The notes: generated from the sequence alone by a model not told the origin. Shown: positions 1 through 5,320, counted from the stretch's first letter. The stretch: DNA of 5,320 nucleotides from Acetatifactor sp. (GCA_024699575.1 JAILPF010000302.1:1-5320), one strand, 5' to 3'. Made by a program: numbers and translations.

Positions 1-2
1 AG

Positions 3-2366
3 ATGACCAGAGGAGGGCGGCTGGTTCCGGAAGTATTACTCACCTCCGGGCAGGGATTCTACAACTATATGCTGGACCATTATGGTATGTCTATTTTTCT
101 TTCATTACTTTTGCTGATTTTTGCGGGTGTGACGATGATTGCAGCATTGTGTATGAAACTGTTATACCGCCACAAGATTGACATGTTTTATGGCGCAATG
201 GTGATTTTTGTTACAGCTGCATGGCTGGTGACGAATTCCTATTTCTATCCTTTTTTGTTCGGACATTATCATATTGACGGTCTTACGAACTTTATGTGCT
301 GTCTGATGATTCCCTTTAGCTTTATCATTTATCTGAACCGGGTACAGAATGGACGCTATCAAAAGTGGATGATTATTTTTCTGATGCTTTCATCCGCAAA
401 TCTGGTCGTATGGCCGGTGTTGCATTTTACGGGAGTTCTTCCGCTGATGGATGCCTTGAGACCCATCGATACGGTATTGGTAGTGCTTCTAATAGGTGCT
501 CTCATGATTTTGCTGCTTGATTTCAAAAGAGGCTTTATATTTGAATATCGTTATACTGCCATCGGTATGTTTGTCTTTTTCCTGTCTGCGATTGTTGAGA
601 TTGTTTTTCTGACTTTTTATACATGGAATCACGATGATATACCTGTATTGCTGGGACTTGGTTTCCTGCTTGCACTCATAGTGATTCAGCAGATTGATGA
701 TTTGCGCCGGATTGGTTTGGAAAAGCAACGTGCGATTGAACTTTCCAATGCCAAGACGAGCTTTCTGGCAAGTATGTCTCACGAAATCAGAACTCCTATC
801 AATTCTATTTTAGGATTGAATGAAATGATTTTGAGAGAAAATAGAGATCCAGTGATTGATGAATATGCCCGCGGGGTTTACAGCTCCGGTAAAATGCTGT
901 TGATGCTTGTTAATGATGTTCTGGATTTTTCCAAGATTGAGGCCGAAAAATTAGAGATTAACACTTCGGAATACCGGTTTTCCAAATTGCTGGCGGAACT
1001 GATGTCTATGGTAATAGAGAGAGCACAGGCAAAAAAGCTTACACTGGAAGAAAGGATAGCCCCCGATGTGCCGGACGGACAGATTGGTGATGAATTCAGA
1101 ATTAAACAGATACTGATTAATCTTATCGGTAATGCTATAAAGTACACCGATAAAGGTGGGGTCTGGGTCAAGGTGAGCGGAGAATATCTTGCAGATGACT
1201 CGTACCTGCTCTGCCTGTGTATCAAGGATAGCGGGAGAGGAATTAAGGAGGAAGATAAGGAATATCTGTTTGATGCATTTTATCGGGCGGACTTAAAAAA
1301 GAATACCAGTGTGGAAGGTACCGGCCTGGGATTAGCCATCGTAAAAAGGCTGGTAGATGCTATGGGAGGCTCCATAGAGGTGGAGAGTGAGTACCGAAAG
1401 GGCTCTGAGTTTATCGTAAAACTACCGGTTAAGGTTACGGATAAAACTCCGGCGGTTGAGAGAATCCATCAGGTTCTGGAGTCGGAAGCAGAGGTACATA
1501 AGCAGGAAACCTCTTCTTTCGTGGCGCCAAAGGCACGGATACTGGCGGTGGATGATAATTTATCCAATCTGACAATTGTAAAGCTTTTCCTGAAACATAC
1601 CCAGATTAAGCTGGATTTGTGTGTGAGTGGAACCGAAGCGATTGAACTGTGCAAGAAAAAAGTATATGACTTAATCCTGTTGGATCATATGATGCCGGAA
1701 CCGGATGGAATCGAAACTTTGCGAAGAATTCGAAGGGACTCTGCATCATGGAATAAAAAAACACCTGCAGTTGTCCTGACTGCAAATGCGATAGCAGGAA
1801 GCAGGGAGAAATACCTGGCAGCAGGATTTGAGGATTATCTGTCAAAGCCTTTGGATTCAAAAGTTTTGGAACAGACAATTCTGCGATTCCTTCCGCAAGA
1901 AAAAATAGGTTCAGAGGAGACGTTATCTGCCTCGGAGGACGAAGTCTTGGAATTTATGCCGGATGAAGAGGAAACAGCGGAGACCTCCGGGCAGACAAAA
2001 GGACAACTTTTGCCACGTTTGGCAGCTGTTGGCAGTGATACAGATGCGGCACTGCGACATTGTGCCGGAGACGAGGATTTTCTTGCGGAAATCATCTCTG
2101 ACATTATAGCGGAATGTCCTGCAAAGATTCAGAAAATGGAAGAAAACGCTGAAGCTGGAAAGGCGGAACAATACGCCATAGATGCCCATGCCGTCAAAGG
2201 AATTATGGCTACAATCGGTATGGAGGAGCTGAGCCGGAGAGCAGCAGAACACGAGAAAGCCGGCACTGAAGGTGACTTGGATTTTATCCGGCGGGATTAT
2301 AAGGAGTTTTTGATTGCGTACAAGAATGTCTGTGAAAGCCTGAAAACGGTAATACAGGAAGGATAG
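3..2366 (+). CDS. Seven-transmembrane hybrid sensor histidine kinase with receiver and HPt domains (5' partial)
   Basis: Membrane sensor kinase that should autophosphorylate on a histidine and relay phosphate His-Asp-His to a separate response regulator. Using the first visible ATG as residue 1, about seven hydrophobic helices span residues 28-235 (7TMR-DISM-like block). HisKA follows with SHEIRTP (His260), then an HATPase domain with N-box Asn377, G1 DSGRGI (Asp409) and G2 GTGLGL (439-444). After an acidic linker comes a receiver with the DD pair at 517-518, phospho-acceptor Asp561, Thr593 and Lys615. A C-terminal HPt domain carries AHAVKG with His729. All catalytic residues are intact. The ATG at base 3 is probably internal: there is no room for a ribosome binding site, and residues 1-20 look like the end of an extracytoplasmic domain, as is usual before this helix block. 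The ligand is unknown. The next gene starts 15 bases downstream, suggesting an operon. Domain calls are firm; the partial status is inferred. Confidence 0.95.
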   Translation: MTRGGRLVPEVLLTSGQGFYNYMLDHYGMSIFLSLLLLIFAGVTMIAALCMKLLYRHKIDMFYGAMVIFVTAAWLVTNSYFYPFLFGHYHIDGLTNFMCCLMIPFSFIIYLNRVQNGRYQKWMIIFLMLSSANLVVWPVLHFTGVLPLMDALRPIDTVLVVLLIGALMILLLDFKRGFIFEYRYTAIGMFVFFLSAIVEIVFLTFYTWNHDDIPVLLGLGFLLALIVIQQIDDLRRIGLEKQRAIELSNAKTSFLASMSHEIRTPINSILGLNEMILRENRDPVIDEYARGVYSSGKMLLMLVNDVLDFSKIEAEKLEINTSEYRFSKLLAELMSMVIERAQAKKLTLEERIAPDVPDGQIGDEFRIKQILINLIGNAIKYTDKGGVWVKVSGEYLADDSYLLCLCIKDSGRGIKEEDKEYLFDAFYRADLKKNTSVEGTGLGLAIVKRLVDAMGGSIEVESEYRKGSEFIVKLPVKVTDKTPAVERIHQVLESEAEVHKQETSSFVAPKARILAVDDNLSNLTIVKLFLKHTQIKLDLCVSGTEAIELCKKKVYDLILLDHMMPEPDGIETLRRIRRDSASWNKKTPAVVLTANAIAGSREKYLAAGFEDYLSKPLDSKVLEQTILRFLPQEKIGSEETLSASEDEVLEFMPDEEETAETSGQTKGQLLPRLAAVGSDTDAALRHCAGDEDFLAEIISDIIAECPAKIQKMEENAEAGKAEQYAIDAHAVKGIMATIGMEELSRRAAEHEKAGTEGDLDFIRRDYKEFLIAYKNVCESLKTVIQEG

Positions 2367-2367
2367 C

Positions 2368-2373
2368 GGAGGA
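2368..2373 (+). promoter_or_regulatory. Ribosome binding site of the GH5 gene, deciding a TTG start
   Basis: GGAGGA lies just after the kinase stop codon and 8 bases before the TTG at 2382. No in-frame ATG with comparable spacing precedes the lipoprotein signal, so this site fixes the unusual TTG start. It also supports translation from a transcript shared with the kinase. Confidence 0.8.
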
Positions 2374-2381
2374 AAATTGGG

Positions 2382-3539
2382 TTGAGAAGAAGGCTGAGTA
2401 TTGTTTTGGGGGCAATCATTGCGTTGTTTAGTATTATTGGGGGACTGACAGCTTGTGGGGAAAAGCATGATGCAAAAGACCAACCAGCAACGGTAGAACA
2501 GGCGGTGGAGGAACCCTCTGTACCGGCCGAGAACACTGTGGAAGAGGAGGAACAGATGCCTGAGGAACAGATGGCTGAGGATGGATTGAAGGTGGACGGA
2601 GCTCATCTGACGGACGCAGAAGGCAATCCAATTCAACTTCGAGGAATCAGTACTCATGGAATTGCGTGGTTCCCGGATTATGTGAACAGGGAGGCTTTTT
2701 TATGGGTGAAAGAGAATGCCGCCTGCAATGTGGTACGCATCTCCATGTATACCAGTGAATGGGGTGGTTACTGTGTGCAGACAGGAGATAAGGATTCCTT
2801 AAAACAGCTGATTGACGAGGGGGTACAGGCGGCTACGGAGCTTGGATTGTATGTCATTATTGACTGGCATATTTTGGGCGCAGATTCGGAGGACAGAGAA
2901 GATTGCAATCCTCTTCATTATGTGGAGGAAGCAAAGTCTTTCTTCGGAGAGATGTCATCGAAATATAAGGATTACCCCAATGTGATTTATGAGATATGCA
3001 ATGAGCCGAATAATGGTGAATTTGGTGAGGAGTTTGCTGTAACATGGCAGGATATTAAGGATTATTCCAATCAGGTTATCCCTGTAATCCGCGCAAATAC
3101 CGATAATGTGATTGTGGTGGGCACACCGCGCTGGTCTTCAGATGTCAATGCAGCTGCGGATGATCTGGATTCTGAGGATTCTTTGTCCAACCAGTACTCA
3201 AACATTATGTATACCTATCATTTTTACGCTGGCTCCCACAGAGACTGGGAGAGGTCGGAGTTAGAAAAAGCCCTGCAAAAGGGATTGCCTGTGTTTGTGA
3301 CAGAGTATGCTTCCTGTGATGCCTCCGGTAATGGTGGAATTGATGAGACTTCCATGCTGGCATGGTATGATTTGCTGGATCAATACGGGGTCAGCTATGT
3401 CAAATGGAATCTCTCCAACAAGGCTGAAACCAGTGCATTTATCAACAGTTCCTGTGGGAAAGTAAATGACTGGTCAATGGATGAAATATCTCCATCCGGA
3501 CAGCTGATGATCAGAGAGTATGAAAAAAGAAGCAGGTAA
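2382..3539 (+). CDS. GH5 family endoglucanase-like lipoprotein (probable subfamily GH5_2 cellulase)
   Basis: A secreted, membrane-anchored glycoside hydrolase of 385 residues, expected to cleave beta-1,4-glucan or a related hemicellulose outside the cell. Residues 1-25 form a lipoprotein signal: RRR, a hydrophobic stretch, then lipobox LTAC with Cys25. Residues 26-66 are an acidic, Pro-rich linker containing a duplicated EEQM unit. The catalytic (beta/alpha)8 domain fills the rest: Arg119 (NVVRI), His163 (DWH), acid/base Glu208 in YEICNEPN, His280 in YTYHFYA, nucleophile Glu308 in FVTEYASCDASGNGG, and Trp342 in VKWNLSNKAE. The DASGNGG and WNLSNKAE motifs and the C-terminal DWSMDEISPSG match the Bacillus EglS pattern, hence GH5_2. 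No carbohydrate-binding module is present; the protein ends right after the catalytic fold. Start is TTG, supported by GGAGGA at 8 bases. It sits 15 bases after the sensor kinase, so coexpression is likely. Substrate specificity is not certain from sequence alone. Confidence 0.93.
   Translation: MRRRLSIVLGAIIALFSIIGGLTACGEKHDAKDQPATVEQAVEEPSVPAENTVEEEEQMPEEQMAEDGLKVDGAHLTDAEGNPIQLRGISTHGIAWFPDYVNREAFLWVKENAACNVVRISMYTSEWGGYCVQTGDKDSLKQLIDEGVQAATELGLYVIIDWHILGADSEDREDCNPLHYVEEAKSFFGEMSSKYKDYPNVIYEICNEPNNGEFGEEFAVTWQDIKDYSNQVIPVIRANTDNVIVVGTPRWSSDVNAAADDLDSEDSLSNQYSNIMYTYHFYAGSHRDWERSELEKALQKGLPVFVTEYASCDASGNGGIDETSMLAWYDLLDQYGVSYVKWNLSNKAETSAFINSSCGKVNDWSMDEISPSGQLMIREYEKRSR
2547..2573 (+). 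repeat. Short in-frame tandem repeat in the lipoprotein linker
   Basis: GAGGAACAGATG occurs at 2547-2558 and again at 2562-2573, a 15-base period encoding EEQMP then EEQMA. It lies in the acidic spacer between the lipid anchor and the GH5 domain. Because the period is a multiple of three, copy changes would lengthen or shorten the tether without a frameshift. Confidence 0.7.
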
Positions 3540-3953
3540 TCACGGTTCGCGACCTAATACCTGTGCAGAGTGCAGACCGGGATAAGGAATTCAGCAAGAT
3601 AGTTACCATTTTTACACGCGGATTAGGTGATTAGCTCTTTGGGTATGTAATCTGTTTTTGTACATTACACGCAACGGAGAAAAATATAATTTTCGTATGC
3701 CTACCATTTATTTACCAGACATATTTTTCTTGATTTATTGCATTTTTGCGTGTGATTTTCGCAGTTATCAGGATTACTTAAGGCATATCGGAGTGGTAAA
3801 GCTATTGAAATAGACACGCGAGGCCGGTAAAAGGATAAATCCGTATGCCACTTTCAAAAAATGTGGACATACGGATTTGAGATATGTATGTTGGTGCGTG
3901 TCATTATGAAAAATAAGACAGTTTTCGGATTGCTCACCATTATAAATAAGGTG
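3540..3953. other. Intergenic region without a convincing gene
   Basis: These 414 bases lie between the GH5 stop and the mntP promoter. Open frames here have no recognisable domains and no good ribosome binding site. A minus-strand frame covering 3774-4097 runs antisense through the promoter and riboswitch and resembles nothing I know. Visible structure is a nested inverted repeat (3813-3902), a small AT-rich inverted repeat TGTAAT/ATTACA (3646-3651 with 3664-3669), and five occurrences of ACACGC or its complement. I see no clear intrinsic terminator with a U-tract directly after the GH5 gene. Confidence 0.6.
3813..3902. repeat. Nested inverted repeat with a strong central hairpin
   Basis: The outer arms GACACGC (3813-3819) and GCGTGTC (3896-3902) are perfect complements. 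Inside, AAATCCGTATG (3837-3847) pairs perfectly with CATACGGATTT (3868-3878), and CCAC (3848-3851) pairs with GTGG (3863-3866) past one bulged A, giving a 15-pair stem. The spacers between outer and inner stems are 17 bases on each side. No U-tract follows on the + strand, and only a weak one (TTTATCCTTTT) on the - strand, so a terminator is possible but not convincing. It could be a structured RNA, a small mobile-element remnant, or a palindromic interspersed repeat. Confidence 0.7.
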
Positions 3954-3982
3954 TTGCATAAAACAAGATTTTGTGCTAGTAT
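3954..3982 (+). promoter_or_regulatory. Promoter of the mntP riboswitch transcript
   Basis: A -35 TTGCAT (3954-3959) is separated by 17 bases from a -10 TAGTAT (3977-3982), which is preceded directly by TGC, an extended -10. The predicted transcript start near 3989-3990 falls a few bases before the riboswitch P1 helix, which is the expected layout for a riboswitch leader. Confidence 0.75.
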
Positions 3983-3993
3983 GTGAAAATACC

Positions 3994-4076
3994 GATGAGG
4001 GAGTAGCAGGCGTGCAACGTGACAAGTCAACATAATGATTGAATAATCTGGCTTGTATTAAATTGCGAGACTCATG
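3994..4076 (+). ncRNA. yybP-ykoY manganese riboswitch aptamer
   Basis: A cis-acting RNA that senses Mn(II) and controls the efflux pump gene downstream. The hallmark 5' segment GGGAGTAGC (3999-4007) and hallmark 3' segment GCGAGAC (4065-4071) are both present. P1 forms from ATGAG (3995-3999) with CTCAT (4071-4075). An internal helix forms from ACAAGTC (4022-4028) with GGCTTGT (4050-4056), equivalent to the ACAAAGUC/GGCUUUGU helix I recall in the Lactococcus lactis aptamer. The family is known to regulate mntP, and mntP is the next gene. It is shorter than many members because the second arm is compact. Recognised from motifs, pairing and context; no covariance-model search was possible. Confidence 0.88.
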
Positions 4077-4138
4077 TATAACGGACAGGATATACATGGA
4101 TCTTCTTATAATAAGAATGACTTCAGACCAAGTATAGC
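4073..4138 (+). promoter_or_regulatory. Riboswitch expression platform: competing anti-P1 hairpin and antiterminator
   Basis: CATGTATA (4073-4080) pairs perfectly with TATACATG (4091-4098) and takes the last three bases of the P1 3' strand, so it competes with P1. The same strand, 4089-4099, can instead pair with 4128-4138 in the 5' arm of the downstream terminator: nine pairs and two mismatches, with a perfect local hairpin TTCTTA/TAAGAA (4103-4108 with 4112-4117) in the loop. Inferred logic: with Mn bound, P1 holds 4071-4075, strand 4089-4099 is free and disrupts the terminator, so mntP is on; without Mn the 4073-4098 hairpin forms and the terminator folds. Confidence 0.65.
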
Positions 4139-4165
4139 AACACGTTATGCTTGGTTATTTATTTA
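4127..4165 (+). terminator. Regulated intrinsic terminator of the mntP leader
   Basis: A 12-pair stem forms between 4127-4138 and 4144-4155 (ACCAAG with CTTGGT at its base, two G-T wobbles higher up) around a 5-base loop. It is followed by TATTTATTTAT, U-rich but interrupted by A. The tract is imperfect, but the position after the riboswitch and the overlap with the antiterminator make a conditional terminator the best reading. Confidence 0.6.
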
Positions 4166-4169
4166 TAGC

Positions 4170-4273
4170 GAGCAAGGAAAACAAGCGACCGCAAAGCGGG
4201 CATTTGTTTTCACGCGAGCGTATACGAAATAGAAACTTAAGTCGCGAAGCGACGGGATGTGCGGAGCACATCG
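4170..4273. repeat. Hairpin-rich repeat, copy 1 (complete)
   Basis: A 104-base element recurs 121 bases downstream with one substitution and one single-base deletion. In order it contains a long stem GAAAACAA/TTGTTTTC (4177-4184 with 4204-4211) enclosing CCGC-AAA-GCGG; ACGC-GA-GCGT (4212-4221); the palindrome GTATAC; and hairpins GTCGC-GAA-GCGAC (4241-4253) and GATGTGC-GGA-GCACATC (4256-4272). ATAGAAAC (4229-4236) pairs with GTTTCTAT (4273-4280) just past the repeat end, closing the last two hairpins into a three-way junction. It lies in the mntP leader. No domain is encoded, and frames reading through it look spurious. Confidence 0.9.
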
Positions 4274-4290
4274 TTTCTATGAGTGAAAAA

Positions 4291-4393
4291 GAGCAAGGAA
4301 AACAAGCGACCGCAAAGCGGGCATTTGTTTTCACGCGAGCGTATACGAAATAGAAACTTAAGTCGCGAAGCGACGAGATGTGCGGAGCAATCG
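4291..4393. repeat. Hairpin-rich repeat, copy 2 (3' end degraded)
   Basis: Matches copy 1 except G to A in GACGAGATG and a missing C in the last hairpin (GAGCAATCG versus GAGCACATCG), which breaks the final perfect stem. The ATAGAAAC strand (4350-4357) is present, but its partner GTTTCTAT is not found after this copy. The repeat ends 8 bases before the mntP ribosome binding site. A spacer of 17 bases (4274-4290) separates the two copies. Confidence 0.9.
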
Positions 4394-4401
4394 TGTGTGC
4401 G

Positions 4402-4407
4402 AAGGAG
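4402..4407 (+). promoter_or_regulatory. Ribosome binding site of mntP
   Basis: AAGGAG precedes the ATG at 4420 by 12 bases, slightly long but the only good site nearby. It rules out the upstream in-frame ATG at 4378, which lies inside repeat copy 2 ahead of this site. Confidence 0.65.
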
Positions 4408-4419
4408 TTAGAAAGAAAA

Positions 4420-5010
4420 ATGAACTGGAATTTAATGTTTTTTGTGAACAGTGTGCTGTTAGGAGTGGGACTTGCCATGGATGCATTTTCCGTGTCACTG
4501 GCGAACGGCCTGAATGAGCCCCTGATGAAACGGGGTCGAATGTCACTGATTGCCGGAGTGTTTGCAGTGTTTCAGGCAGCTATGCCTATGATTGGCTGGA
4601 GGTGTGTACACACGATTGCACAGTACTTTCAGGCATTTGAAAGGATGATCCCCTGGATTGCGCTGATTCTGCTTTTGTATATCGGTGGCAAGATGCTAAT
4701 GGAAGGTATTAAGGGGAATGAGGAAGAATGTGAGACACTGAGCCTTGGATTTGCTACTTTGATGGTACAGGGAATCGCAACATCCATCGATGCATTATCT
4801 GTCGGTCTTGCTATTTCGGAGTATTCCTGGATAATGGCCTTTGTATGTTCGGTGATTATTGCTGTGGTTACTTTTTTTATCTGCATATCTGGCCTGCAGA
4901 TTGGGAAAATCATGGGAACCAGACTGACCGGCAAAGCAAATGTCTTAGGTGGAGTGATTTTGATTTGCATTGGACTGGAGATATTCATAAAAGGTGTGTT
5001 CTTCGGTTGA
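4420..5010 (+). CDS. mntP: Manganese efflux pump MntP
   Basis: A 196-residue inner-membrane exporter of Mn(II) of the MntP (formerly YebN, DUF204) family, protecting the cell from manganese excess. Six hydrophobic helices are visible at about residues 7-29, 39-60, 70-90, 107-130, 133-155 and 168-190. The two pseudo-symmetric halves each carry the family signature with a membrane aspartate: GLAMDAFSVSLANG (Asp21) and ATSIDALSVGLA (Asp124). The halves are joined by the charged stretch KGNEEECE. Length is close to the usual 185-190. The ATG at 4420 is chosen because AAGGAG lies before it and the protein then begins directly at TM1; the in-frame ATG at 4378 would add 14 residues encoded by repeat DNA. 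Regulation is by the Mn riboswitch at 3994-4076, which independently supports the function. Probably monocistronic or weakly linked to the next gene, which has a possible promoter in the 57-base gap. Confidence 0.95.
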   Translation: MNWNLMFFVNSVLLGVGLAMDAFSVSLANGLNEPLMKRGRMSLIAGVFAVFQAAMPMIGWRCVHTIAQYFQAFERMIPWIALILLLYIGGKMLMEGIKGNEEECETLSLGFATLMVQGIATSIDALSVGLAISEYSWIMAFVCSVIIAVVTFFICISGLQIGKIMGTRLTGKANVLGGVILICIGLEIFIKGVFFG

Positions 5011-5036
5011 AAAAAGTGGTACAAATATGATAAACT
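5007..5036 (+). promoter_or_regulatory. Possible promoter of the DAK-family gene
   Basis: TTGAAA (5007-5012) overlaps the mntP stop. Candidate -10 boxes are GATAAA (5029-5034, spacer 16) or TAAACT (5031-5036, spacer 18); the better-looking TATGAT (5026-5031) leaves only 13 bases. This is weak evidence, and read-through from mntP is the alternative. Confidence 0.35.
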
Positions 5037-5054
5037 ATGCAAGAAGAATTAATT

Positions 5055-5060
5055 GGAGGA
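5055..5060 (+). promoter_or_regulatory. Ribosome binding site of the DAK-family gene
   Basis: GGAGGA lies 7 bases before the ATG at 5068, ideal spacing. The second in-frame ATG at 5074 would be 13 bases away, so 5068 is preferred. Confidence 0.8.
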
Positions 5061-5067
5061 AAAGAAG

Positions 5068-5320
5068 ATGGGAATGAATTCAATTGATGCAGAAGACGAT
5101 CAGTTTGCATATCGTTACGATACGCAGTTATTAATCGACAGACGTGATAAGGATTTGGATGAAGATGAAATTGCTGACTATATCACAGAAAACTTCGAGG
5201 GCAACAGTCTGATTGCTGCCGGAGATGAAGAGCTGGTAAAAATACATTTTCATACGAATGAGCCTTGGAAAGTATTGGAATACTGCAATAGTGTAGGTGA
5301 GATTTATGATATTGTTGTTG
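5068..5320 (+). CDS. Stand-alone FakA/dihydroxyacetone-kinase-family domain protein (3' partial)
   Basis: The first 84 codons of an open frame that runs off the window end. The segment GDEELVKIHFHTNEPWKVLEY (residues 52-72) matches the GDDELVKVHVHTN-PGKVL motif of FakA/YloV proteins, the kinase subunit that phosphorylates FakB-bound fatty acids. Here the motif lies near the N-terminus, with no preceding DAK2 nucleotide-binding domain, so the protein cannot be a full FakA. In FakA, as I recall, a YGYCTE cysteine and the two histidines of HVHT bind zinc. This protein keeps His60 and His62 but has YRYDTQ, with Asp18 at the cysteine position. Short Lachnospiraceae proteins of this type are often labelled 'kinase to dihydroxyacetone kinase'. 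Function is unknown; a regulatory or lipid-related role is only a guess. The gene lies 57 bases after mntP with its own ribosome binding site. Confidence 0.8.
   Translation, partial: MGMNSIDAEDDQFAYRYDTQLLIDRRDKDLDEDEIADYITENFEGNSLIAAGDEELVKIHFHTNEPWKVLEYCNSVGEIYDIVV

Noticed and set aside
1923..2657. 244-codon - strand frame opposite the kinase end and GH5 start
   Set aside because: It is a shadow of two clearly real genes on the + strand and has no domain signature.
3541..3610. tRNA-like GGTTCGCGACC just after the GH5 stop
   Set aside because: It superficially resembles a T-arm, but no acceptor, D or anticodon arms can be placed, and the sequence before it is coding.
3646..3669. TGTAAT/ATTACA inverted repeat as a terminator of the GH5 gene
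   Set aside because: The stem is six AT-rich pairs with a 12-base loop and no U-tract after it; too weak to call.
3774..4097. 107-codon open frame on the - strand
   Set aside because: It runs antisense across the mntP promoter and Mn riboswitch, has no recognisable domain, and no convincing ribosome binding site was seen.
4147..4353. 68-codon + strand frame through the repeats
   Set aside because: It is composed mostly of the repeated hairpin DNA, begins inside the terminator stem and resembles no protein family.
4170..4393. CRISPR array
   Set aside because: There are only two units of over 100 bases with internal hairpins and one 17-base spacer; no cas genes are present.
4155..4478. 107-codon - strand frame with a CPLC-like stretch
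   Set aside because: The apparent cysteine motif is a translation of the repeat; the frame also overlaps the start of mntP antisense.

Overview
The window reads as chromosomal DNA of an anaerobic Gram-positive member of the Clostridia, most likely a gut-type Lachnospiraceae. The grounds are strong GGAGG-type ribosome binding sites, a TTG start, a Bacillus-type GH5 lipoprotein, a seven-helix hybrid kinase of a style common in that family, and a short stand-alone protein related to the FakA/dihydroxyacetone-kinase family. Species assignment is an inference. All genes supported here are on the + strand.

Region 1 (1-3539) is a two-gene unit. A large hybrid histidine kinase (seven membrane helices, HisKA, HATPase, receiver, HPt), cut at its 5' end by the window edge, is followed after 15 bases by a TTG-started, membrane-anchored GH5 endoglucanase-like lipoprotein. 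The spacing suggests cotranscription of a surface glycanase with a sensor. No DNA-binding regulator is present in the window.

Region 2 (3540-3953) is non-coding as far as I can tell. It holds a nested inverted repeat (3813-3902) with a very strong central hairpin, and a hexamer (ACACGC) that recurs five times over both orientations.

Region 3 (3954-5010) is a manganese-export unit. A good extended -10 promoter is followed almost immediately by a yybP-ykoY-type manganese riboswitch, a readable antiterminator/terminator platform, two near-identical 104-base hairpin-rich repeats at a 121-base period, and then mntP, a Mn(II) efflux pump. The inferred logic is that manganese stabilises the aptamer, which frees an antiterminator strand and lets RNA polymerase read through into mntP. 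The repeat pair lies inside this leader, between the terminator and the ribosome binding site, and is the most unusual part of the window.

Region 4 (5011-5320) begins a new gene with its own ribosome binding site: the N-terminal 84 codons of a small FakA-like/DAK-family stand-alone domain protein, cut by the window end.
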